A DNA stretch of 64,000 bases from Robertkochia solimangrovi (GTDB taxonomy: Bacteria > Bacteroidota > Bacteroidia > Flavobacteriales > Flavobacteriaceae): assembly GCF_007279655.1 (NCBI RefSeq), contig NZ_QKWN01000012.1:92730-156729 (forward strand), written 5' to 3'. Below, in pieces: positions 53,464 to 63,851 of the stretch. The first letter of the stretch is position 1. Every line of letters begins with the position of its first letter. The notes under the pieces were generated by a model, which worked only from the letters and a program-made list of their open reading frames with translations, was not told the DNA's origin and made no database searches. A program made the position numbers and the translations under genes.

Positions 53464-54780
53464 ATGAATAAAATACTGATCTGGTCGATCACGGCTGCAC
53501 TGGCTGGATTCCTGTTCGGATTTGATACGGTTGTCATCTCGGGAGCTGATAAGAAGTTACAGGCCTTGTGGGAAACTTCAGATTCCTATCATGGTATTGT
53601 GGTTATGGGTATGGCCTTATGGGGTACCGTAGCCGGGGCATTGATAGGCGGATTTCCAACTAACAGGCTTGGAAGAAAAAAAACCTTATTATTGATCGGT
53701 ATTCTCTATACCATTTCGGCAATCGGTTCGGCTTTGGCCAGTGATCCGGTCAGCTTTGCCATCTTTCGCTTTATCGGTGGACTTGGGGTGGGGGCCTCCA
53801 CGATTGCTGCACCGACCTATATCTCGGAAATTGCTCCGGCGAAGGACCGGGGAAGGTTGGTGTCACTATATCAGTTTAATATTGTTCTGGGAATCCTGAT
53901 TGCTTTCCTTTCCAATTATCTTTTAAATGGAATCAGCGAAGATGATTGGCGGTGGATGGTTGGAGTAGAGGCCATACCTGCTTTTATCTATACGTTGTTT
54001 GTATTTTCTCTTCCGATGAGTCCGAGGTGGCTGATCTCCAAAATGAGAATGGATGAAGCGAAGAAAGTCTTCGGGATCATCAATCCCGGACAGGATCTTG
54101 AGCACCTCATGCTGGAGGTTAGCGAGGCGAATAAGCATCCGGTTCATGAAACGATATTCCTTAAGAAATATCGTCGTCCACTAATGCTGGCCTTTCTGAT
54201 TGCAGCTTTTAATCAGCTGTCCGGAATCAATGCATTCCTGTATTATTCTCCACGTATCTTTGAAGAGGCAGGACTTGTGGAGAGCCACGCATATTTGAGT
54301 AGTATAGGAATAGGTCTTGTTAATCTGATCTTTACCTTACTCGGAGTTTTTCTGATAGACAGATTGGGAAGGAAGACCCTGATGTATATAGGTTCGATCG
54401 GATACATTATTTCCCTGTCGCTCGTATCGATGGCCTTCTTTTTTGAATGGGGAGGGTTAAAGGTGCCTTTATTTCTTTTTATTTTCATCGCTGCCCATGC
54501 AATTGGCCAGGGAGCAGTTATATGGGTGTTCATCTCAGAAATATTTCCCAATCATCTGCGCGCATCCGGACAGGCATTCGGCAGTTCCACCCATTGGATC
54601 CTTGCAGCGATTATACCATCATTGATACCCCTGTTGTTTTCAACCATCGGACCCGGTGCCGTATTTATGATTTTTACCGCAGCCATGGTCTTACAACTAC
54701 TTTTCGTGATATTCCTGATGCCGGAAACCAAAGGAGTACCACTGGAAGAACTCAGTAAAAAATTAATTAAGGAAGATTAG
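53464..54780 (+). CDS. Sugar porter MFS transporter
   Basis: The 438-residue, 12-helix protein shows the sugar porter motifs: GRKKT in loop 2-3 (NRLGRKKTLLLIG), a PMSPRWL version of the PESPR motif after helix 6, DRLGRKTLMYIG in loop 8-9, and PETKGVPLEE at the end. Helix 7 has FNQLSGINAFLYYSP, the QLSGINAF substrate motif of hexose porters. The GH32 gene starts 10 bases downstream, so it most probably takes up fructose (or glucose) released from sucrose or fructans. Proton symport is usual in this family. Confidence 0.94.
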   Translation: MNKILIWSITAALAGFLFGFDTVVISGADKKLQALWETSDSYHGIVVMGMALWGTVAGALIGGFPTNRLGRKKTLLLIGILYTISAIGSALASDPVSFAIFRFIGGLGVGASTIAAPTYISEIAPAKDRGRLVSLYQFNIVLGILIAFLSNYLLNGISEDDWRWMVGVEAIPAFIYTLFVFSLPMSPRWLISKMRMDEAKKVFGIINPGQDLEHLMLEVSEANKHPVHETIFLKKYRRPLMLAFLIAAFNQLSGINAFLYYSPRIFEEAGLVESHAYLSSIGIGLVNLIFTLLGVFLIDRLGRKTLMYIGSIGYIISLSLVSMAFFFEWGGLKVPLFLFIFIAAHAIGQGAVIWVFISEIFPNHLRASGQAFGSSTHWILAAIIPSLIPLLFSTIGPGAVFMIFTAAMVLQLLFVIFLMPETKGVPLEELSKKLIKED

Positions 54781-54790
54781 AACAAGCACT

Positions 54791-56401
54791 ATGAAAAGCA
54801 ACCTGTATTTTACTGCTCTTATGATACTGATGCTTATCAGTTGTAAGGATGATTCAAATAAGGACAAAATTCCTCTTACTTCAAAACAGGAATCTATAAG
54901 TTCAGATGACGAAAGGTTTCGGCCGTTCTTTCATTTTACTCCGGAAGCCAATTGGATGAACGATCCTAACGGAATGTTCTATCTCGATGGAGTCTGGCAC
55001 CTTTTCTTTCAGTATTATCCTGAAGGAAACCAATGGGGGCCGATGCATTGGGGACATGCTGTTTCAACAGATCTGGTCAATTGGCAAGAGGAACCCATAG
55101 CTTTGTCTCCGGATGAAAACGGTTATATATTTTCTGGCAGCGCTGTGGTAGATCATGATAATACAAGTGGATTTGGTGATGGAGCTACACCTCCCGTAAT
55201 AGCCATATTTACCTATCATAATCCGGAAAAAGAGAATACAGGATCGACAGATGTGGAATCTCAGGCAATTGCCTATTCTACGGATCAAGGTCGTACATGG
55301 ATTAAATATGACGAAAATCCCGTTCTTGAAAATCCGGGTATCCTGAATTTTAGAGATCCGAAGGTCATTTGGGATACCATGCATAAGCAATGGGTGATGG
55401 CGTTAGCTGCAGATGACAGGACTTATTTTTATGGTTCTCAAAATCTAAAGGAATGGGAGTTTCTTTCTGAATTCGGGAGTGACGTAGGAGCTCATGACGG
55501 GGTTTGGGAATGCCCTGATCTTTTCCCCATGACGGTTGAAGGAACCGATACGACCAAATGGGTCTTACTCCAGAACCTAAATCCCGGTGGACCCAACGGA
55601 GGATCGGCTACTCAATACTTTATCGGCGATTTCAATGGTCGGGAATTTATGCTTGATAAAGCATTCCGTGACGAACTCAACGGACGTGAAGCAGTATGGC
55701 TTGATCAGGGTATGGACAATTATGCAACCGTTACCTGGGATAATGCACCGGAAGGCAGAAGGGTTTCTCTGGGGTGGATGAGCAATTGGTTGTATGCACA
55801 GGAAGTACCTACGAAAAAATGGCGTAGCAGTATGACCATAGCCAGAGATCTGTCTCTTGTAGCGACCGATGAGGGCTATCGATTAAAGACTTTGCCGGTC
55901 AAGGAATTGGATGAATTCATTACCGACAGAATTCAAAAGCAGGATCTTGAACTTAATGGTTTAACAACTTTGCTGACTAAAAATGAAATGGATCTATCAT
56001 CTTCAGTTATCGATATGGAGCTCTCCGGATTAACAGATGCCAGCTATGTTTTTTTACTTTCCAATGAAGTGGGGGATACTTTGAGATTCGGTCTTGTCAA
56101 TACAGATACTTCCATATTCATAGACCGCAGTAAATCGGGTATAATTGATTTTTCAGGAGATTTCACATCAGATATAACCCGGGCACCCTTGGCAGCTCCG
56201 ATTGAAAAACTAAGTTTTAAACTCGTTTTAGATAAGACCTCAATGGAATTGTTCTATAATGATGGGGAGGAAGCGCTGACACAGATATTTTTTCCTCATA
56301 GCCCATTTACGAAATTCGAACTGCAGATTCCGGATTCAAATAGGGTACGTAGTTCCTTCGAAGCAGCATTGATACAAACTGATAAAAAAAAGAACCCCTG
56401 A
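54791..56401 (+). CDS. GH32 fructan beta-fructosidase/levanase-like lipoprotein
   Basis: The 536-residue protein has a lipoprotein signal (LMLISC followed by KDDSNKDK, an acidic surface-export-like stretch), a five-bladed propeller and a C-terminal beta-sandwich. The three GH32 catalytic residues are in place: nucleophile D58 (NWMNDPNGMFY), transition-state stabiliser D189 (FRDPKV) and acid/base E240 (WECPDLF). It hydrolyses terminal beta-fructosyl linkages in levan, inulin or sucrose. It is the second gene of a two-gene unit with the sugar porter; no SusCD pair and no fructokinase are next to it. Its last codons overlap a terminator used by the opposite strand. Confidence 0.94.
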   Translation: MKSNLYFTALMILMLISCKDDSNKDKIPLTSKQESISSDDERFRPFFHFTPEANWMNDPNGMFYLDGVWHLFFQYYPEGNQWGPMHWGHAVSTDLVNWQEEPIALSPDENGYIFSGSAVVDHDNTSGFGDGATPPVIAIFTYHNPEKENTGSTDVESQAIAYSTDQGRTWIKYDENPVLENPGILNFRDPKVIWDTMHKQWVMALAADDRTYFYGSQNLKEWEFLSEFGSDVGAHDGVWECPDLFPMTVEGTDTTKWVLLQNLNPGGPNGGSATQYFIGDFNGREFMLDKAFRDELNGREAVWLDQGMDNYATVTWDNAPEGRRVSLGWMSNWLYAQEVPTKKWRSSMTIARDLSLVATDEGYRLKTLPVKELDEFITDRIQKQDLELNGLTTLLTKNEMDLSSSVIDMELSGLTDASYVFLLSNEVGDTLRFGLVNTDTSIFIDRSKSGIIDFSGDFTSDITRAPLAAPIEKLSFKLVLDKTSMELFYNDGEEALTQIFFPHSPFTKFELQIPDSNRVRSSFEAALIQTDKKKNP

Positions 56402-56412
56402 TACAGGAGTTC
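56384..56412 (-). terminator. Terminator of the MFS efflux gene, inside the GH32 end
   Basis: On the minus strand, GAACTCCTG (56412-56404) pairs with CAGGGGTTC (56400-56392), one wobble pair, loop TAT, then T8. It lies about 35 bases after the MFS stop and overlaps the last codons of the GH32 gene. Confidence 0.78.
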
Positions 56413-56446
56413 CAATTTAAATATAAATGGTTAGTATAGTTTTTAA

Positions 56447-57652
56447 TTAACGCGCTGCCCAACGAAATTTCTGTCGGAGTAGTTGTGGATTATTTCTTAG
56501 AATAATAATGCAGGTGATGAGCACCCCTAATCCAGCAAGTATTGCTCCTACAAAATCTGCAGATGTAAAGCCATATCCCATGGCTATGGGGAGTCCGGCA
56601 AAGTAAGCACCGGATGCATTGCCCATATTAAATGCACTGTGATTCATAGAAGAACCGATCATTTCAGATCCTTTGGAGGCGTTTATGATCGCCATCTGAA
56701 GTGGTGTGGCAAGACTGAAACCGATCATGCCGATGATAAAGGTCATGACCAGGATCGCCAGCTTATGTTCTGCAAGAAATGCATTTGCGATCAATGCCGT
56801 AACCATCATGATGAGACTGATGAGTACTGCATCCATGAGTGCGTACTTCTCTGCAAGCCTTGCTCCCAGAAAGTTTCCGGCAATCATTCCAAAGCCGGTG
56901 ATCACCATTGCATAACTGACAACATTCTCCGGATGTCCGGCTACCTCCGTGATCAGAGGTGCGATATAACTGTACCAGGCAAAGAATCCGCCTGTTCCGA
57001 TCATAGTAAGCAGGATCAACGCCCAGAATCTTGGCTGCTTGAAAACTACCATGTCCTGTGCAAAACTTCCTGTTGAAGAACTCTTCATCTGCGGCATCCA
57101 GAAATAGACACCTGCCATCGCAAGAATACCGACGATTCCTACGATCAGAAAAGCAACACTCCAGTGATAGTTATGCCCGAAATAGGTTCCAAGTGGTACA
57201 CCGATCACATTCGCAATCGTAAGTCCTGCCAGCATGGTCGCAATGGCTCTGGCAGCTTTTCCTTCCTTAGATAATTTTCCGGCAACAACGGCACCGATTC
57301 CCAGAAAGGCTCCATGTGGAAGTCCTGAAAGAAATCGCAGTACTAATAAGGTCCAGTAATTGCCAGCAAATGCAGACAGGGAATTAAAAATAGTGAACCA
57401 AAGCATGAGTAACAGCAGCATGCGATGGGAATGGAGTTTACTACCCATGGTCGTTAATAGGGGTGCCCCCACTACAACTCCCAGAGCATAGGCCGCTATA
57501 AAGTGTCCGGCCATAGGGATACTGATATTCAAAGCTGCCGCTACATCAGGCAAAATACCCATGATCACAAATTCCGTCATTCCTATACCGAATCCACCAA
57601 TAGCCAGCGCTATCAGTGCTTTCCTGTTCGATGATCTTAAAATCTTTTTCAT
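56447..57652 (-). CDS. MFS transporter, DHA1 drug/sugar efflux type
   Basis: The 401-residue, 12-helix protein resembles AraJ/YdhP-type exporters of the DHA1 group: GFGIGMTEFVIMGILPDVA in helix 1, GAPLLTTMGSKLHSHRML in loop 2-3 (weak motif A), LRFLSGLPHGAFLGIGA in helix 4, and a motif-C-like GLTIANVIGVPLGTYFG in helix 5. Members export sugars or antibiotics; the substrate is unknown. It is a single gene, convergent to the GH32 gene, and has a 450-base gap upstream. Confidence 0.93.
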   Translation of the reverse strand: MKKILRSSNRKALIALAIGGFGIGMTEFVIMGILPDVAAALNISIPMAGHFIAAYALGVVVGAPLLTTMGSKLHSHRMLLLLMLWFTIFNSLSAFAGNYWTLLVLRFLSGLPHGAFLGIGAVVAGKLSKEGKAARAIATMLAGLTIANVIGVPLGTYFGHNYHWSVAFLIVGIVGILAMAGVYFWMPQMKSSSTGSFAQDMVVFKQPRFWALILLTMIGTGGFFAWYSYIAPLITEVAGHPENVVSYAMVITGFGMIAGNFLGARLAEKYALMDAVLISLIMMVTALIANAFLAEHKLAILVMTFIIGMIGFSLATPLQMAIINASKGSEMIGSSMNHSAFNMGNASGAYFAGLPIAMGYGFTSADFVGAILAGLGVLITCIIILRNNPQLLRQKFRWAAR

Positions 57653-58103
57653 AGCAATTTTTTATTATCGTCAAACAATATTCTCAATATGTCAATTTCA
57701 TCACCCTGTAGCGTTGGTATCGGAGGTTGGTTCAAAAATATGATGAATATCACGTTTCTATATGGCGTGGATTTGCAGATATCTATTCCGGATTACCCCG
57801 ATTTAAATGTCACTAGGTTAATTTCAGGCAAAATTCTCACAATATATTATAAATATGAAAGATGCTCCTGAGCCTACGTTTTCATAAAGTCTTGTAATTC
57901 AATAGGAAATTCGGATATATTGGGAGTTATCTGAATTTTTGATGAAATTTTAAAATCTGACAATCTAATACCGTAAAATTCGTCTTATTTAGGAGAATTT
58001 TATGAATTGATCATCTTATAATATGAAGGGTTTGGTATATTTTCGGCATAGCTAAAGAGGTGTTATTAAACACGATGAACAATCAACATTAATTTAAAAC
58101 TCT
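57653..58103. other. Divergent intergenic region, no gene seen
   Basis: The 451 bases lie between the divergent MFS and M16 genes. Short open frames (for example 57689-57871, plus) show no recognisable protein. TTTGGTATATTTTCGG around 58030 is promoter-like but does not match the consensus spacing. No RNA gene is evident. Confidence 0.4.
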
Positions 58104-61052
58104 ATGAACATTAAAAATCTTAAACTATTCCAATTGGCGGGATTGATCACATGTTTTTTTGTGAATGTTTCCCTTGCACAGGAAAAGTATGAGTGGAAGG
58201 AAGGTCAGGCAGATGGTTATACTTATAAGTATGTGACCAATGATCCGATGCAAACCCGATTCTATACCTTGAAGAATGGATTGCAGGTGATCCTTAGCGA
58301 GAACCACAGAGAACCAAGAGTGGCGGTAAATATTGCGGTTAGAGCCGGAAGTAATACCGATCCGGAATCGCATACCGGATTAGCACATTATCTGGAACAC
58401 ATTCTTTTTAAAGGAACCGATAAATTCGGTACACTCGATTGGGAAAAGGAAAAGCCACTTCTGGATAAGATCGAATCTCTATATGAGACGTATAACAATA
58501 CCACTGATGAGGAGAAGCGTAAGGAGATCTATAAGGAGATCGATGCGGTTTCTAATGAAGCATCTCATTTTTCGATCGCTAATGAATATGATAAATTGAT
58601 GGCTGATCTCGGTTCCCAGGGAACGAATGCTCATACCTGGGTAGAAGAAACGGTATATGAAGAAGATATCCCTTCCAATACCATGGATAAGTTTCTTTTA
58701 GTACAGGCCGAAAGATTCCGCAACCCGGTTATCCGCCTGTTTCATACGGAACTCGAAGCGGTTTATGAAGAGAAGAACCGTGGTATGGACAGCGATGGAC
58801 GTAAAATGAATGAAGTGATGAACGAGGCTTTATTCCCAACCCATAATTATGGACAACAGACCACCATAGGTACGATTGAACATTTAAAGAATCCTTCGAT
58901 CACGGCTATCAAGGAATATTATGATACGTACTATGTTCCCAACAATATGGCTGTTATCATGGTGGGCGACTTTGATTCAGATGTGCTGATAAAAAAGATA
59001 GATGAGAATTTTTCTTATATGAAGTCCAAACCTTTCAAGCCTTATACTCCTGCGCCTGAAAAACCGATAACTGCCCCTATTGTAAAGGAAGTATTCGGTC
59101 CGAGTGCAGAAAATGTAAGACTGGCCTGGCGTACTCCTGCTGATTACACGGAAGATACTCAGGTTTTGAATCTAATCTCAACCATACTGAGCAATGGAAA
59201 GGCAGGACTACTCGATATCAATGTTAACCAGAAGCAATTGGTGCAGGGTGCCTATGATTTCCTTTTACAATATAAAGACTATGGTATCTTCGGGATCGGA
59301 GGTTCTCCGAAACAAGGTCAGTCACTGGATGATGTAAAGGATATACTTCTTGCAGAGATTGAAAAACTTAAAAAAGGAGAATTCGATGATGCATTATTGA
59401 AAGCCATCATCACTAATTATAAGCTTCAGGAACAGGAAGCATTGAAATCGAATGCAAATAGATTGTCATCACTTATGAATACCTATATAAAGAGTAATAG
59501 TGATGCATGGGACGTGATGGTAGGGGAAGTTGATCATCTTTCCCAACTCGATAAGGAGGACATCAAACGTGTAGCGAATACGTATTTTACCGATAACTAT
59601 GTTCTCCTCTATAAAAGACAAGGCGAAGACAGCAATACTGAAAAAGTGGAAAAACCACCGATCACTCCTGTTGAAACCAATGCAGGTAAAGAATCAGATT
59701 TCCTTACCGGGATAAAGGAGATGGAAGTTGCGCCCATCAAACCTCAATGGATCGACTTTAAAAAGGACATATCGAAAGGAAAGATCGGGAATGCAGAATT
59801 GCTCTATATTCAAAATAAGGAAAATGATCTGTTTTCTTTACAATACCGTTTCGATATGGGATCAAGGAATGATGAATATCTTCCGATAGCATTGCAATAC
59901 CTCAATTATCTTTCAACGGATACCTATAGCAATGAAGAGTTGAATAAGAAATTATATGCATTGGCGAGTAATTACAGAGCAGGGGCAGGCGCAGAGAATA
60001 CCAATGTTACCTTTTCCGGATTACAGGAGAATTTTGAGGAAGTTACCGGACTCTTTGAACATGTGGTAAGTAATTGTTTGCCCGATGAAGAAGCACTGGC
60101 TTCTCTGAAGGCCCGATTGTTAAAGGCACGTGCCGACAGTAAATTAAATAAAGGAAGAATTATGTCAGGATTGGTTAACTATGCGGTATACGGGCCGGTT
60201 AATCCATTCAATGATGTATTGACCGAAGCGGAAATACAAGCGATCACGTCACAGCAGTTGATCAGTATTATCAGGGATCTTGCTAATTATCCGCATACGG
60301 TGATCTATTACGGTCCGATGACTCAGAAGGAATGTATGAAAGCAGTTGGATCCATTCACAAGATGCCAAAAAAATTCAAGGCATATCCTGAAAAGACTGA
60401 ATATGCGTATACTTCGCAGGATAAGAATATCGCTTACTTTGCGAATTATGAGATGGTACAGAGTGAAATCCAGTGGATAAGAAATGCGGGGCCTTATGAT
60501 TCCTCCCAGGAAGCGGTGACTGAAGTTTTTAATCAATATTTCGGAGGAGGAATGGGATCTATCGTTTTTCAAACGATCCGTGAATCCAAGGCACTGGCTT
60601 ATTCCACCTATGCCAGTTATGTAGTACCTTCCCGTAACGACAAGGATTTTCAAATGGTAGCGTATGTAGGAAGCCAGTCGGACAAGATGCTGGACGCAGT
60701 AGCAGGGATGAATGAATTATTGAATGAGCTTCCTCTGAACGAACAAGCTTTCAAAATTTCGAAAGAAGCTATCAGAAAATCGATACAAACACAACGACTT
60801 ACTGAAAATATGCCGATCTATTTGTACCTTGATGCAAAAGAAAAGGGATTGGATTATGATATCAGAAAGAATATCTATGAAGCACTCGATACGATTACAT
60901 TCGAGACCGTAAGTGATTTTCATAAAGCCAAGATCGCCGACAAGGCTTATGCATATTGCATAGTAGGATCTGAAGAACGAATCACAGAAGAAGATCTGGC
61001 AAAGATCGGTGAAGTTAAAAAGCTTACACTGGAGGATATCTTCGGTTACTAG
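58104..61052 (+). CDS. M16 family zinc peptidase (pitrilysin/PqqL-like), secreted
   Basis: The 982-residue protein has a signal peptide (MNIKNLKLFQLAGLITCFFVNVSLAQ) and four M16 domains in two halves. The inverted zinc motif is HYLEH at 95-99 (ligands H95, H99; catalytic E98), and the third ligand lies in ELEAVYEEKNRG (E222 or E223), after an insertion of about 50 residues relative to the shortest family members. The second half (about 540-980) has the domain fold but no zinc motif, as usual. It degrades peptides in the periplasm. It is a single gene closed by a strong terminator. Confidence 0.94.
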   Translation: MNIKNLKLFQLAGLITCFFVNVSLAQEKYEWKEGQADGYTYKYVTNDPMQTRFYTLKNGLQVILSENHREPRVAVNIAVRAGSNTDPESHTGLAHYLEHILFKGTDKFGTLDWEKEKPLLDKIESLYETYNNTTDEEKRKEIYKEIDAVSNEASHFSIANEYDKLMADLGSQGTNAHTWVEETVYEEDIPSNTMDKFLLVQAERFRNPVIRLFHTELEAVYEEKNRGMDSDGRKMNEVMNEALFPTHNYGQQTTIGTIEHLKNPSITAIKEYYDTYYVPNNMAVIMVGDFDSDVLIKKIDENFSYMKSKPFKPYTPAPEKPITAPIVKEVFGPSAENVRLAWRTPADYTEDTQVLNLISTILSNGKAGLLDINVNQKQLVQGAYDFLLQYKDYGIFGIGGSPKQGQSLDDVKDILLAEIEKLKKGEFDDALLKAIITNYKLQEQEALKSNANRLSSLMNTYIKSNSDAWDVMVGEVDHLSQLDKEDIKRVANTYFTDNYVLLYKRQGEDSNTEKVEKPPITPVETNAGKESDFLTGIKEMEVAPIKPQWIDFKKDISKGKIGNAELLYIQNKENDLFSLQYRFDMGSRNDEYLPIALQYLNYLSTDTYSNEELNKKLYALASNYRAGAGAENTNVTFSGLQENFEEVTGLFEHVVSNCLPDEEALASLKARLLKARADSKLNKGRIMSGLVNYAVYGPVNPFNDVLTEAEIQAITSQQLISIIRDLANYPHTVIYYGPMTQKECMKAVGSIHKMPKKFKAYPEKTEYAYTSQDKNIAYFANYEMVQSEIQWIRNAGPYDSSQEAVTEVFNQYFGGGMGSIVFQTIRESKALAYSTYASYVVPSRNDKDFQMVAYVGSQSDKMLDAVAGMNELLNELPLNEQAFKISKEAIRKSIQTQRLTENMPIYLYLDAKEKGLDYDIRKNIYEALDTITFETVSDFHKAKIADKAYAYCIVGSEERITEEDLAKIGEVKKLTLEDIFGY

Positions 61053-61070
61053 ATCTTGTTCCAAATAATT

Positions 61071-61107
61071 AAAAAAACGGACCCCAAAACCTGGGGTCCG
61101 TTTTTTT
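61071..61107 (+). terminator. Terminator after the M16 peptidase gene
   Basis: AAACGGACCCC (61075-61085) pairs with GGGGTCCGTTT (61093-61103), seven-base loop, T7 tail. The A-rich left flank makes it usable on both strands. Confidence 0.93.
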
Positions 61108-61301
61108 ATGAACCCTGATCCATTCAGTTTAAAATAATTATATAAAAGCATAAGTCAATTGATATTTTTTTCACATATTTGATGTAAATGGCTGCAAATT
61201 AGCGTATTGTTGCTGATTGAGAGTTGGAAGTCATTTTTTATGGTTTTAAAAATTTCGCTAGTGATATTTTGTTAAGCCGTTTTAATCAATCTTATTACTC
61301 C

Positions 61302-63851
61302 ATGACACTGCAAACAAGAAAACTAATCCTTTCCCTGTTTCTCTTACTGGGTATGGTATGGTTAGCCACAGCACAGACCGAAAAGGAAAAGAAGGTATTA
61401 TTGGAGGAACAGCAGCAGGAACAGCAACAACTGCAACAGGACAATCCTGCAACCACTGAATTTACCGAGGAGCAAAAGGAGAATTTACGGGAATTCATGG
61501 ATTTCTATAAAGCGAACCGAAAGACTCTTGAGGAAAACAGAAATTCATTCCTGCAGTCCAGGATCTACACAGAATTACGCGATGCAATCGGACAGGCCAA
61601 GGCAATCCTTGCTAAAGGACCCGACTCTCTCGTGATAAAGGCCGAATCTGACCGGTTCATAGATTATCATGAGATCGCTGCCATGGGATTGGGGAATGTT
61701 GATAGTACCCGGGTACATACGTATTCGAATCTTGCCATTTCAAAAACACTATTTGAAGAAATACTCGTCAAAGCTCAAAAACGGCTCGAACAGCTGAAGG
61801 CATATCGTTCCGATCTCGAAAATGTAATGCTCCATATCGATAGCCTTAGCAACGATGATATCATCTTTAAAGTGCCTACCAATAAAGAAGAAGAGACCTC
61901 CTTTTATACAAATAGTTTTCTTCTGTTGAATGATGTGGAAAATGTTGAACAGGTCTGTCATGATAATATCGTACAGATCAATGAACTCACCGCGATCGTA
62001 AGTCTAATCGTATTTGACTCGGACGCAAAGCTCGATCAGATCATCAAAAAGCAGGAAGAGCTTTGGAATACGGAAGACAGTACCTTGATTCGGGTCAATA
62101 CAAAAATAGGGTTTCTCAAGACAAATACCTTTCCTTTTAAAAAGAGCTTTGACTTTTCGAAATCGAAGATCGGATTGGTTTTAGAGATCTTTCTTGTGAA
62201 TCACCGGGGAATCTTCTGGGTGTTTTTGGGGATACTTTTATTTATGGGGATTTATCTGAGAATGCTGAAAAAGAGCTATGATCATGTGGTTAGTGATCTT
62301 GAACAGAAAACCGCATTTATGCTTTTGAAAAGACCGCTGTTAACAGCAGTATTTATAAGTTTGATCAGTATTCAATTCTTTTACCTGCACTTTCCAAGTG
62401 CCATTTATTCCTTTTCCTGGGTCTTTGGGATGATCCTCCTGCTGATCATTTATTATAACGAATTGCAACCTCAGGAAAAATGGTGGCTAAGTGGACTTAC
62501 CCTTGCAATGATCCTTGCCTATATGGATAATATGATGCTGGCGCCCTATCACAAAGAACGCTATCTGATCGCTTTTATGAATGCAGGAGTTTGCGCCTTG
62601 TCTCTCTATGGGTTCTTTAAAATATCTGGTCTCGGCAATTTTAAAATGAAATTCATAAAGGTGAACTTTTTAGTCTCTATACTATTGGAGCTTATCTCCT
62701 TTTACGGGAACCTTAGTAATAATTATAATCTTGCTAAAAAAATGATGGTGGCAGGAGTCCTGGTAGTAGTGATCTTCCTGTTGATCATAATTCTGGTACG
62801 ATTCCTCTATCAGATTTTCAATGTTTCCTATGAGGTGTATAAAGAATCTGATGAAGGAACCTTTAATATCAATACCGAAAAGCTCATTTCAGAATTGCCT
62901 TATAGTCTGTATGCATTGTCGTTGGTGCTTGCCGGATTTATATTTCTCAATTTCTTCTATTTCTTTCAAAGCATGTATACGCCATTCCTAAAGATTTTTA
63001 GCGAAGAACGAAGCATTGGGAATTTTACTTTTACTTTTTCATCGATACTTATCTTCATCAGTATTATATATGTTTCTATCTTACTTTCTAAACTACTCTC
63101 CTTTTTACTGGGAGATTCCTATCTGATCAAACAACGGCTGAAGAAGAGCAAACATAAAGGATTCGGGAATTCATTACTGCTTTTTAAGATCGCTATAATC
63201 GTACTGGGTGTATTGCTGGCCTTTGCATCGACAGGAATTCCCATCGACCGTATCACCATTATTATCAGTGCTTTCAGTGTCGGTATTGGTTTTGGTCTTC
63301 AGACACTGGTCAACAACCTGATCAGCGGTGTGATCATCGCTATCGAGAAGCCCATCAACGTAGGGGATGTTATCGAAGTTTCCGGCAAAATGGGGACCAT
63401 GAAATCGATAGGGGTCAGAAGTAGTATGATGACTACCTGGGATGGTTCAGATGTGGTGATCCCGAACGGAGATCTGTTAAATCAACATCTAGTCAACTGG
63501 ACACTGGGAAGTTCCAGAGCCAGATTCGATGTGGATGTGGGCGTTGCCTATGGTTCTGATCTTGAGATGGTCTATACGGCGGTCATAGAAATGCTTCGCG
63601 AACATAAAGAAGTCATGCGCTATCCTGTACCGGCGGTCTTCTTTAAAGAATTTGGAGGCTCTTCCATCGATGTCAGTATTCGCTTTTGGGTACGCGATTT
63701 TGAGAATGGGTTGAAAGTTAAGAGCGATGTGATCATTGCTATTGATAAATTATTTAAGGAGAAAGGAATCGAAATTCCTTTCCCACAGCAGGACGTTTAT
63801 ATTAAGGAGGCGGCTTTGATAAAAAAAGACGGCGAGAGTGACGTCACCTGA
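61302..63851 (+). CDS. MscS-type mechanosensitive channel with large extracellular domain
   Basis: I start at ATG 61302 (MTLQTRKLILSLFLLLGMVWLATAQ, a signal peptide); a frame open from 61224 adds 26 residues that do not resemble a signal. The 849-residue product has a Glu/Gln-rich coiled-coil segment (about 27-70, EEQQQEQQQLQQD) and a helical periplasmic domain (to about 300). About eight to ten membrane helices follow, then the MscS core: the glycine-rich pore helix GIGFGLQTLVNNLISG, INVGDVIEVSGKMGTMKSIG (beta domain) and a C-terminal alpha/beta vestibule. It resembles MscK-like large channels that open under osmotic downshock. Its stop codon sits in the loop of a hairpin of the downstream repeat. 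Confidence 0.9.
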   Translation: MTLQTRKLILSLFLLLGMVWLATAQTEKEKKVLLEEQQQEQQQLQQDNPATTEFTEEQKENLREFMDFYKANRKTLEENRNSFLQSRIYTELRDAIGQAKAILAKGPDSLVIKAESDRFIDYHEIAAMGLGNVDSTRVHTYSNLAISKTLFEEILVKAQKRLEQLKAYRSDLENVMLHIDSLSNDDIIFKVPTNKEEETSFYTNSFLLLNDVENVEQVCHDNIVQINELTAIVSLIVFDSDAKLDQIIKKQEELWNTEDSTLIRVNTKIGFLKTNTFPFKKSFDFSKSKIGLVLEIFLVNHRGIFWVFLGILLFMGIYLRMLKKSYDHVVSDLEQKTAFMLLKRPLLTAVFISLISIQFFYLHFPSAIYSFSWVFGMILLLIIYYNELQPQEKWWLSGLTLAMILAYMDNMMLAPYHKERYLIAFMNAGVCALSLYGFFKISGLGNFKMKFIKVNFLVSILLELISFYGNLSNNYNLAKKMMVAGVLVVVIFLLIIILVRFLYQIFNVSYEVYKESDEGTFNINTEKLISELPYSLYALSLVLAGFIFLNFFYFFQSMYTPFLKIFSEERSIGNFTFTFSSILIFISIIYVSILLSKLLSFLLGDSYLIKQRLKKSKHKGFGNSLLLFKIAIIVLGVLLAFASTGIPIDRITIIISAFSVGIGFGLQTLVNNLISGVIIAIEKPINVGDVIEVSGKMGTMKSIGVRSSMMTTWDGSDVVIPNGDLLNQHLVNWTLGSSRARFDVDVGVAYGSDLEMVYTAVIEMLREHKEVMRYPVPAVFFKEFGGSSIDVSIRFWVRDFENGLKVKSDVIIAIDKLFKEKGIEIPFPQQDVYIKEAALIKKDGESDVT

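Noticed and set aside
57689..57871. 60-codon plus-strand frame between the MFS and M16 genes
   Set aside because: No homology recognised, no promoter, and composition typical of random AT-rich DNA.
61224..61301. 26-residue N-terminal extension of the MscS-type channel
   Set aside because: The extension would hide the clear signal peptide that begins at the ATG at 61302.
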